From Chrysogorgia sp. JL179-B06 (taxonomy: Eukaryota; Cnidaria; Anthozoa; Scleralcyonacea; Chrysogorgiidae), in the NCBI GenBank assembly GCA_035772405.1, contig JAYKKM010000337.1, positions 2,107,501 through 2,171,500 on the forward strand: a DNA stretch of 64,000 nucleotides. Reading direction: 5' to 3'. A model generated the notes under the pieces. It did not search any database. It was not told the origin of the DNA and saw nothing but the letters and a program-made list of their open reading frames with translations. Positions 23,214 through 33,119 of the stretch are shown piece after piece. Numbering within the stretch: the first letter of the stretch is position 1; each line of letters opens with the position of its first letter. The position numbers and the translations under genes are program-made.

Positions 23214-25678
23214 TATATTGATAGCCCAGACACATTATGTGGGCCATAGCCTTTAACCAGCTAAGTGAGAGGAAAATACTACTAAGTACTACCAACATTT
23301 GTTAGGGTGGCTCGATTTTGTAATGATCTGAGCTTTATTTTGGTTCATTGCATAGCTCTAGCGGTGGTCTTGATTATTGAAACGTTTCACACTTGCAGCA
23401 TTTGTATATCTAGAGAAATTGTGTTTATGATAAGTGGCAGATTTTATGCTGTTGTTGTTATTGTTTTTCTGGATTTATTGGAAACACGAGTTCTACACTC
23501 AGGTAAACATTGAGGGTATAAAACTTTTAAGTACACAAGACCACCACGATGAAGCTCATATCTGCATTACAAGTATTTTTATGCGGGAAAATGCAATTTT
23601 TGATGATTTAGACTATTGAGCCACCTTAAACTAACATCAACTAAACTACATTATAACTCTCATGGTTGGACAATCCCAGATAAGATCTTTCCAATAATCG
23701 TCTCACTTTCCATCAGCACTGTCTTATGCATCTCCCTAGCTACTCTCTGTGCGTTTATTTTATCTGTTATCAATTATATTTCCTTATTTGTTTCCCTTCT
23801 GTATTCTTCATTCCTCCTCGCACGTACTCTATCACCATCGGCACGATTTCGACCCTGAAGCACACCTCTAACTGTTGTTTGTTTTCAATTTTTCTTGAAA
23901 TATATAAATAAATGCAAACATGTCAAAATAAATTTAAATTATTATTAATTAACTGGATTTTAGTAATTGATTATTTAACTTATTATTTATTTATTTATTA
24001 TTAATTTAATTAATTAATTAATTAATTAAAAAATAAGGTCTCGATTTTATTAAATATTTAATCCAAATATTACTTACCAGAGGATCGCCATGTTCCAAGC
24101 ACCTTAGCTTGCAGGCATTCACTACCATATCCTTTAGTATTATAATTTCTGCAATACAAGTTGATTGTTATTATCAATCCTTTAAGTTCAGGAACAGATT
24201 TTTTCCACTGTAAAAAATGAAAATACAACAATTACAACAATTACAGTAACGATCGTACTCAAAGTCAATAATTTATAAAATCTTTAGCTGGAAAAATAAC
24301 ATTGTTACCAAAAAACTCGCAAACATTACGCCCCGTTACAAATATGGCGGATCAAGGGACGGATGCAGAAATTTTGAATTGGAAAAGCAGGGAAATATGA
24401 TGGAAGGCAAGCGACAGATCGAGTACCAGTCAGAGAGCATTGCGAGATCAATACGGAAAACGTTAGTATTTTGAATAACCGAATTTAAAAGATTGACAAA
24501 TATAAAAATACTCATGGTAAAATTTTAGGATTTTCTAGGTTGCACTAACGTGCTTTAGGAAGTTCGTACCGTGTTTTGGATACAACTATTTTATTTCACT
24601 TCCCAGTTCATGCGAATTGCCGATTAAGTTCGTTGGGATATAGGGGAGGGATATGCATCCCTGCAAACTAATGGCAAAATAATGTTGAAAATAACATGAC
24701 GAAATTGGCGGATTAACTAGACGCTAGCTAAGAGCAGGACACACATTCTATGGTTTGTTATAAATTGTGACGTCACAACGCCATAACTAATGCTAGCTAC
24801 ATATCGTACGTTATCGACTCGGTGTCAATAGATTATTTTATATATTTCTATAGTAAACCATATGTATATACATATGGTATATATGGTAACATATCATACT
24901 TATACTTTAGATATATAATTTATTATATCAATATAATATAGAAGATAATATCAAGATAATATATAAAGATGGCAATCAATTTAAGATGGAGAGCGTCATA
25001 ATTTGGCAACTATAAATGTCGCGTTACACAGGATAAGACTAAGACGAGTACGTACCAGAAAATACAATTTGGTTGTTGAGTAGTTTAACTGGAAGTAAGT
25101 TTGATTAATCCAAGTAATACGAGTACGGCTGTTGTTGTTGGGAAACTTTGCTTCAAAGCTTATAAATGTACAGCTTTCCACTGGTGGAAAGGCATTAATG
25201 AATTGTGTCGCTGGTTCTTTGTGGTCATTCGGTATAACTTGGTAAGGTCTGAACTGACAGAGTACCTCACCTTTGTATACGAGGAATAGAAACAAGGTTT
25301 AGTTAATGCCATATGTTGTACTTATGTTTCAGTGAATAACAAGATATATGTTATATACTCACCAATTCTAAAACGAATAGCAGTTACACCAATACAGCCA
25401 TATGAAGTACCATATCTCGCGGTGCCATCTAATAGTACAGTTGGATTTCGAAAATGTGGATTCTCTTTATTACATGAACAAGATCCATCGTCTTGACAAG
25501 TTGCTGTTGTGGTGCAAACACTTTTATTCTTCAGACAGCCATCTTCACCAATGCGGAAGCTGTCAGTGACATTTCTAGTCACCCAAGTCACTTCAGAATC
25601 ACACCAAATCACTTGACATAAGACATAAATCACACCATAACAAAACACTTTGATGACCCACAACCTCAGTGTAGACAT
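21955..25678 (-). CDS. R4: type I receptor with ITAM-like tail, 403 aa
   Basis: Six exons, minus strand: 25678-25363, 25270-25056, 24207-24078, 23102-22886, 22393-22365 and 22259-21955. They total 1212 nt in one open frame, phases 1,0,1,2,1. The start MSTLRLWV aligns with R2, R3 and R5. M1 has the shared six-Cys pattern (C-x6-C-x5-C-x4-C-x-C, late GC). M2 has EVLCQFRPYQVIPND. M3 begins WKKSVPELKGL and carries YC...EC. The stalk has STPSKK and IFPWLTTK, the helix is around IAILAFFLILVIILLLVLGF and is followed by KLRRKK. The tail holds NYATL-x13-YQGL, GYENPS and YEEL-x11-YQGL. The last pair fits ITAM spacing; the first is one residue too long. There is no charged residue in the helix, so it probably signals through its own tail. 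It sits in a duplicated unit with R5. An ATTAAA poly(A)-like site lies near 21870. Confidence 0.87.
23160..23870. other. R4 intron segment shared with R5 intron
   Basis: Part of it (about 23630-23870) matches 29540-29790 in the R5 intron, including CGTCTCACTTTCCATCAGCA. On the minus strand both show a broken frame (EIVPMVIEYVRGGMK), probably an old mobile-element piece carried along by the duplication. A short ATT repeat lies near 23190. Confidence 0.5.
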
Positions 25679-25755
25679 AATGTTTTGTTTTCCTCAATAC
25701 ATGAAAGCATCAATACACGAATTATTTATTATTTAACACAATAACGAAAACATTT

Positions 25756-25802
25756 ATTTGCATACGTAAATGTCGCTTTGTCTTCAAAATCACAGCATGA
25801 AG
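25756..25802 (-). promoter_or_regulatory. R4 octamer and conserved upstream block
   Basis: ATTTGCAT (25756-25763) and CTTCAAAATCACAGC (25782-25796) lie about 80-120 bp before the ATG, in the same order and spacing as in R3 and R5. Confidence 0.5.
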
Positions 25803-25984
25803 TTTTTAAAATCATCAGAGGATATCGAGAAGAAATAAGAAGAGATTACAAATTTAACAACAACAAAATACTGATGCAGTACTATCTTATTTCGTGACAA
25901 CATTAGCATGTTTGTTTATAGAGTTGTTTTATAAACAAAGAATACAAATTAATGACCTTATTAAATATTAAAAAGGGATCAATG

Positions 25985-26760
25985 GCGAAAAACACTGTTG
26001 AAACAATACTGAATAACATTGTTCATTCAACAATATTGTTCAGTTATGATATCCGCGTTATAACATGTTGGCTAAACAATACTGTAACAGCAACTTGTGT
26101 GATTTTTAACTCGATGTACATTACTTGTATTTGTATTTTATATTTGATAAAATCAACAGTTAGCTAACGCTAGTTTACACGAGGTCTTAGAAGAAAATTA
26201 ACTAGATACACAAGAAATTAAATACAATAATAAAAATTAGATTAAATAAATAAGAGCCAATTAATAGATAAAAATAAATTACACACACCAATGGAGCTTT
26301 TCACGAATAGTGGATTTAAACTGAGATTTAGAGGATATATTCTTAGTCTTATTGTCTAGATTATTCCAAAATTCAATGGCTCTAGATCTAAAAGCTGTTG
26401 CTAGAAATGTTTTCAACAACCTAGAACAACAACAATAACAACAGCGAACATTCTTGTTACATCAATATTGTTGTTTCCTGTTCCAACAACTGTGAACAAC
26501 CATTGTTGATTCATCAATGGTAAGAACATAGGTTGAAACAATACTGAACAACATTGTTCAGCCGTCAATACTGCAGTTACAACTTGCTAACAACCTAGCT
26601 AGAACAACAATAACAATAGCGAACAGTCTTGTTATATCAATATTGTTGTTTCCTGTTCCAACAACTGTGAACAACCATTGTTGGTTCATCAATGGTGAGC
26701 AACATAGGTTGAAACAATACTGCCATGTTGTTTCAGTATTATTCAGCTAACGATAGTCAA
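25985..26760. repeat. tandem repeats and retroelement fragment between R5 and R4
   Basis: AACAACATTGTT-type repeats (25985-26097, 26416-26760) around a second copy of the non-LTR 3' fragment (26098-26415, minus strand). Same order as 20915-21850. Confidence 0.7.
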
Positions 26761-26899
26761 TCGAGATATGGTCTGGAAACTCAGCTAACGTCTTTGTTCT
26801 ATCTTTTTGTTCGTCTTTATGCAATTTTGTGCACGGTGCACGGTCACTGAACCTATTGTATTTTAGTATAATGAAGCAATCATCCAATAGAATCGTTTG

Positions 26900-27530
26900 G
26901 GTTTAATCGCTCAACCGTGTTGTTTAAATATTATTATTATATATTGTAGTTACTACGTGCATTTTGATTGGCTAAGAGCTTACGGTTAAATATCGCAATC
27001 ACGCAAGAATCACGCAACCAACAGATAACTCTGTTATCTGCTAGCAGATAACTAAGTTATGTGCAAGTTGCGCCCGCGATGAGTAATATTATAACAGCGA
27101 GCGAAGCAATTTCAAAAAGCAAAACAAAAGCCAAAAAATATGGCTGCTCGTTGAGGACGAAATTCAAAAACTACTCGACGACGTCGACAAGGACTCCAAA
27201 AACACAAAAAGAACATATAAAGTTGCCAGTTATGATACTTTCATGTTATTGTTGTGACGCTTGTTGTTGTAATTTTTCGAGGTTCAAAAATAAAGATTTT
27301 CATACATGAGTACTATATTTTTTCTCCTAAAATATATAATAAAACAATTATTGAATTCGGTTTTCGTGATATCCTGATTTATCAAGGTCTCGGTAAGTGT
27401 TATCAGTCTCAGCCTTCGGCTTCGACTGATAACACTTACCTCGACCTTGATAAATCCGGATATCACGAAAACCTCATCCAATAATTGTTAAATAAACCTA
27501 CAACAAAGGATGTGCACGGTGTAAGGTACG
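26900..27530. mobile_element. decayed element with recombinase-like N-terminal piece and foldback
   Basis: 27150-27238 on the plus strand reads LLVEDEIQKLLDDVDKDSKN then TKRTYKVA, resembling the N-terminal end of Crypton-type recombinase proteins. 27356-27468 is a strong hairpin (TTTTCGTGATATCCTGATTT mirrored). A palindrome around GATAACTCTGTTATC lies near 27025. Confidence 0.4.
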
Positions 27531-27721
27531 GTTCAACATCAAAACGTAGCTCATTATAGTCACTTTGAAGTTTGCCGAGTTTCCAGACCATATCTCGATT
27601 GACTATGAGCCAACATGCGCGACTTTTAGCTGTGTACATTACTTTTTAATCACTTAAAATACTCATGGTCAGCGGTGTCGTTACCCCTGCAGCACGGTCA
27701 CCTTATGGTGTCGACATTATT

Positions 27722-30700
27722 CTAAGTATTTTCCCCTCTTTCTGATGGTTTAACCAATCCTTGGTACACGTGTTCTGCAGAATCCCGTCTTTTATCCTTC
27801 AGTTCCTCGTAGTCCTCATGTGCTGATGGATTTTCATAACCAAGGCTTGGGGGGTTGCTAGTATTGGGATTAATGGTATCCCCTTGCTTTTGGGATCCAT
27901 GAACCAGTTCTTGGTAAACAGGTTCGACACCATTTTCCCGTCTATTATGATCATCGAGTGTTGCATAACTTGGTGAAGGATCTTCGTAGGCGGCGTTGGG
28001 ATAATTTTGCGCGTTACGGCTTTGCATTTCTGCGAAAAACACACAACGTAAAATGTTAGTAACGCAATATATTTCGGTTAATTGTGCAGACTTTTTAAAA
28101 CAATATACAAAACCGTTATGTATACCTTCCGAATTGACACGTTCTTCCAGCATTCTGCTGAAAAAAGTTTAAGAAAATAATTATTCATAATTCAAAGAAA
28201 TAAGTAAGCATATTTACTTATATCTGGCCTCATTACAAAGCAAAGACTCTTTGGAATTACACACACACGAACAAGGTCAGAAAGGCTAATTTAAATTAAT
28301 ATAAATGAATATTTAATTTGAATGCCATTATGAAAGAGGTCTATGATGGAGGTTTTATATGCGATAAAGATTCGTTCTGATTTACATTAAACTTTTCCTT
28401 CGATTTTCTCGGCGAAAATAGTTAGAATCACTGAAATAGTTGGTAAACATGGTTATTTAGATGCAGTCGTTTTTGAAGCCATTCAAAACACTCACAGTAG
28501 TGTTTTAAACTATACTTTAAAAAGTTTTCCAATAAAATATAGCTCATTTGATTCATAAAACAAGTACTGTATGTCAAGTAGACTCAGATGGAGAGCGAAG
28601 GTTACAATGATGTACTGGTTCAATTGATATGTTCAATCTCGTTAGCTCAATGGTTACAGTGTCTCACCGGCAATCAGAAGGTTACAGGTTCGATTCCTGT
28701 ACGGGACTCAGAATCATTTTTCTGAGGATATGAGCTTGACGATCGTCCACATATCGTCTATATCAAGTATATTCACAGGTACAATGGATTTTGTTTGTCT
28801 TAGATTTCTGACAATAATAACTACGTACTTTGACGTATCAAATCATAATTTTGCAAGCGTTTAGATAATTTTCTTACTTCTTTCGTCGAAGCTTAAGAAA
28901 TAGAAATCCCACCACCAGTAATATGATAATAACCAAAATGAGAAAGAAAGCCAAAATGGCGATGGCTATTGTTGAACTCGTCTTGGACTTGGTAGTCTGA
29001 ACAGATTTTGTTGTCAACCATGGGAAAATAGTTGTTTTCGCTTTCTTTGAAGGTGTGGACGATCCATACCGTTTGGTGGTACTGGGTATCAGGGTAGACA
29101 ATTCTGTTCTAGGATGGAAACCTAATTAACAAATGAAAACATGTTAAAAAGTTAATCTAAATAATTCATTCATATACAGTATATACATTATTATTATATG
29201 TGTGAAGTTGATCGTCCAGGTTGTTGTAGTCTTGAGAAAGACTATTGTTGGTGACTGATGTTTCAATCACTTGACTCTGAAGATGACCACCGCTGAGACC
29301 ATCGAAACATCAGTCACCAACAACAGTCTTTCTCAAGACTACAACAACCTGGATGATCAACTTCACACATCTAATGATACTCCTAGGTTCAAACCATTTA
29401 CTTTATATACATTATTAATTACTAACTATATTATTATTATTTCAATTGATAATCCACACACACATTATGTGGGACATAGCATTTAACCTTCCAGCTTAGT
29501 GGGAGGAATGTCTTACAGACTACCAAAATTTGTTAAATTAACATCAACTAAACTACATTATAACTATATAATTGGACAATCCATGATAAGATCTTTCTAA
29601 TAATCGTCTCACTTTCCATCAGCACTGTCTGATGCATCTCCCTAGCTACTCTCTGTGCGTTTATTTTATCTGTTATCAATTTTCCTATTTGTTTCCCTTC
29701 TGCATTCTTCATTCCTCCTCGCACGTACTCTATCACCATCGGCACGATTTCGAGCCTGATGGTATTTTTGCAATTTTTCTTGAAATATATAAATAAATGC
29801 AAAAATGTCAAAACGAATTTAAGTCATTAGTAATTATCTGAATATAATTAATTAATAATTTTATTTATTTATACTCGTCGTGGTACTCTGAACAGTTTCT
29901 GTTGTCAACCATGGGAAAATAGTTGTTTTCTTTGACGGTGTGGACGATGCATACCACTTAATGGTACTGTGTAACAGCTGGGTAGATAATTCTGTTCTAG
30001 GATGGAAACCTAATTGACAAATGAAAACAGGTTAAAAAGTTAATCTGAATAATTATAAATAATAATAAATCATTAGTAATTAACTGAATATAATTGATTA
30101 ATTATTTATAATTAATTTAATTAATTAATTAATTAATTAATAATAAAGGCTCGTTCCCACTCTCATTTTTACACACGCATTTTGCAACTTAAATGTTTAT
30201 ATCTTAACCTTCATTCGACGCGGGCATTTTCCGCCCCCCCCCAGAGAACAATTTTATTAAATATTTAATCCAAATATTACTTACCAGAGGACCGCCATGT
30301 TCCAAGTACCTTAGCTTGCAGGCATTGAGTACCATATTGGTTCTTATAATTTTTGCAAAACAAGTTGATTGTTATTAGCAATCCTTTGAGTTCAGGAACA
30401 GATTTTTTCCACTGTAAAAAATGAAAATACAACAATTACAGTAAGTAACGATCGTACTGAAAGTCAATAATTTATAATATCTTTAGCTGGAAAAATAACA
30501 TTGCGTTATATACACAATGTTGTGGTGAATGTGGGAGAGCTCGGAGTAGACAGACGATACGTGGACGATCGTCAAGCTCATATCCTCAGAAAAATGAGTC
30601 CCGTACAGGAATCGAACCTGTAACCTTCTGATTACCGGTGAGACGCTCTAACCATTGAGCTAACGAGACTCAGATGGACTCAGAATAATTTTTCTGAGGA

Positions 30701-31732
30701 TATGAGCTTGACGATCGTCCACGTATCGTCTGTCTACTCCGAGCTCTCTCACATTCACTACAACATTGTGTATATTAACGCATCCAAGCATTACCGATAT
30801 ATATAGTGACTACCGCATAGGCAGTACATATATCAATTGAACCATCATTGTAACCTTCGCTCTCCATCTGAGTCTCGTTAGCTCAATGGTTAGAGCGTCT
30901 CACCGGCAATCAGAAGGTTACAGGTTCGATTCCTGTACGGGACTCAGAATCATTTTTCTGAGGATATGAACTTGAGGATACTTACTTACTTTAGATATAC
31001 TAATGTAAGGTTAAAGATGTCAATCAATTTAAGATGGAGAACGTCATAATTTGGCAACTATAGAGATGACGCGTTACACAGGATAAGACTAAGACGAGTA
31101 TATATACGTACCAGAAAGTACAATGTACTTGTTGAGTAGTTTAACTGGAAGTAAGTTTCATCAATCCAAGTAATACGAGTCCGGCTGTTGTTGTTGGGGA
31201 ACTTTACTTCAAAGCTTTTAAATATACAGCTTTCCACTCTAACGTCATTATTAAATTGTGTCGCTGGTTGTTTGTGGTCATTCGGTATAACTTGGTAAGG
31301 ACTGAACAGACAGAGTAACTCACCTTTGTATACGAGGAATAGAAACAACGTTCAGTTAAAGACATATGTTGTACTTATGTTTCAGTGAATAACAAGATAT
31401 GTTATATACTCACCAATTCTATAACGAATAGCAGTTTCTGTAATGCAGCCATATGAAGTACCATATCTCGCGATGTCTGCATATAATAGTATGATTGGAT
31501 TTCGAAAATGCGGGTTCTCTTTGTTACATGAACAAGATCCATCGTCTTGACAAGACGCTTGATGAAGGGTGCAAACACTTTTAATCTTCAGACAGCCATC
31601 TTGACCAATTCGGAAGCTGTCAGTGACATTTCTAGTCACCCAAGTTACTTCACAGTAAGAGAAAGTCACTTGAGATAAGAAATAAATGACACCATAACAA
31701 AACACTTTGGTGACCCGTAAACTTGTAGACAT
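27722..31732 (-). CDS. R5: type I receptor with ITAM-like tail, 406 aa (445 with an optional stalk exon)
   Basis: Six exons, minus strand: 31732-31414, 31323-31112, 30411-30285, 29103-28878, 28154-28126 and 28029-27722. They total 1221 nt in one open frame, with phases as in R4. M1 differs slightly (FSYCEV before VTWVTRNV; SFRIGQDGC). M3 starts WKKSVPELKGLL. The helix is around IAILAFFLILVIIILLVVGF, followed by KLRRKK. The tail has SYATL-x13-YQEL, GYENPS and YEEL-x11-YQGL, then KPSERGENT. The YQEL in place of YQGL and an extra His after it separate it from R4. A second stalk-like segment (29991-29875) is open in phase 1 to 1 and could add 39 residues. R5 is head-to-head with R6, 1.4 kb apart. 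Inferred role: an activating-type receptor; ligand unknown. Confidence 0.87.
28590..28760 (+). repeat. tRNA-Ala-like element in R5 intron
   Basis: 28636-28707 folds as a cloverleaf except for A at position 1. T-stem ACAGG/CCTGT, anticodon position GGC. Same 3' flank (CTGAGGATATGAGCTTGACG) as the other copies. Confidence 0.65.
29199..29371. mobile_element. foldback element in R5 intron
   Basis: GATGTGTGAAGTTGATC-type end mirrored at 29371. Arms of about 75 bp with GTAGTCTTGAGAAAGACT. Related to 50232-50702. Confidence 0.8.
29875..29991 (-). CDS. duplicate stalk exon of R5 (candidate alternative exon)
   Basis: A copy of the stalk part of the R5 membrane exon without the helix. It follows a CAG acceptor, is 117 nt long and keeps the frame with phase 1 on both sides, encoding STPSKKTTIFPWLTTE-like sequence, then meets a weak GTATAA donor. 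Because it is symmetric it can be included or skipped without breaking the frame. It could equally be an unused relic. Confidence 0.4.
30520..30790. repeat. mirror-image element carrying a minus-strand tRNA-like copy
   Basis: 30598-30669 (minus) is a 72-base cloverleaf. Around it, GAGAGCTCGGAGTAGACAGA (about 30534) is mirrored near 30745, so the tRNA-like unit sits in one arm of a long palindrome. Confidence 0.7.
30872..30944 (+). tRNA. tRNA-like sequence, anticodon position GGC (probable pseudogene)
   Basis: 73 bases with the canonical arm lengths: acceptor GTCTCGT/ACGGGAC, D-stem GCTC/GAGC, T-stem ACAGG/CCTGT with TTCGATT loop. Problems: C instead of T at position 33 and a C-C mismatch in the anticodon stem. 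It belongs to a repeated family, so I take it as a tRNA-derived element. It lies in R5 upstream of the M3 exon. Confidence 0.5.
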
Positions 31733-31820
31733 AATGTTTTGTTTTGAGATAACAACTCCTCAATACACGAAAGCATCGATAATGAATTCTTTATTATTTA
31801 ACACAATAACGAAAACATTT

Positions 31821-31867
31821 ATTTGCATACGTGAATGTCGCTGTGTCTTTAAAATCACAGCTTGAAG
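31821..31867 (-). promoter_or_regulatory. R5 octamer and conserved upstream block
   Basis: ATTTGCAT (31821-31828) and TTTAAAATCACAGC (31848-31861) lie about 90-130 bp before the ATG, matching R3 and R4 with one change in the second block. Confidence 0.5.
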
Positions 31868-31949
31868 CTTTTAGAATCATCAGAGGATATCGAGAAGAAA
31901 TAAGAAGAGATTACGAATTTATTAAAACAAAATACTAATGCATGCAGTA

Positions 31950-33119
31950 CTATCTTAATTGGTTAGACAAACGTAATTTTCGTTGCCAATGTCCTTTAAT
32001 TACACGAGCAAAATCACATGATTATGTATTTATTATGATACATGATAAAGTTACGTTGTCGAATAAAAAATGTATTTTCATCTTAAAATGTGTTAGCCAT
32101 ACAACGACCAATAATAACTAGAATGCTCTTTCACAGAAGACAAATAATTTTTCCATAAGAAAATTTCTTGAAAATGACTAAACAAACCAAAAAAGTCAAC
32201 TTTATTTACTAAATACTCAGTACTTTACTGTGCGAATAACGAGTCCTACGCTTCGTATTAATTGACGCCTTTAAAAACGTCTTTTCCTGTTAAAAACAAT
32301 GAAAACGATTCATAACGAATGTAATTCTCTTCATTCATATTAAAATATTTCGATAGAATTTTCAATTACTAGCGAAAAACAAGCCATAAGAAATGATTCA
32401 AAACAAATCCAACACAAATGCCATGTTGAGTTTTGTTACCATGGTAACATGAATGCACTCCTTTCGATCAATCAGAATGCAATAATTTTGTCATGTGATA
32501 TAATAAAACCTGTAACAAACCACAACTGCCATGACATGTCCACAACTTCCAGATTATATGAACCCGTGCAATGTTTTTGCCGACTAGAATTCGTCGAGTA
32601 ACAGTGGAACACACTCGACAATTGCGTTATTTCAAATAAAAAATTGCCAGTGAAAACTGATGGGTACATTTTAAGACCAAACCGGGACCAGTTGCGATAA
32701 ATGCAACATCAAGGCCTCCGGCTGGAATTGAACCCACGAATAAAAAGTTATTGAATGTAGCTTAAAAGGTTACAACGCACGACACAAGAGACAATATATA
32801 TTATAATGACATAATGAAATCGAGGGAATAATGATTAAATATAAAAAGAATAATCTTTTGATGTTAGTTAAAAAAACTCAAAACACACTAGTGAAGAGGA
32901 TACAACTTCACCGGTACTCATCGCTCAGACAAAACATCATAATTTATAACACAATACTCGATATTGCTCCCGATTCCGTTTATTTTGTTATATCACCTTA
33001 ACGACAATATGATTGAAATGGAAGAAAGGGAAAGAAAGAATGCAATACAGTCCTTTTCTCTCATATATGGTTTCAGCACTGCTCAAACGCTTCGGCGTCG
33101 GTTTTATGAAGGCTCCGCG
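31950..33119. other. spacer between divergent R5 and R6
   Basis: The R5 upstream block ends near 31950. 32690-32790 holds a weak tRNA-like B-box on the minus strand (GGGTTCAATTCC). No other gene seen. Possibly a shared control region for the two genes. Confidence 0.4.

Noticed and set aside
30598..30944. Functional tRNA-Ala genes
   Set aside because: C at position 33, an anticodon-stem mismatch, and a repeated flanking element point to tRNA-derived repeats.
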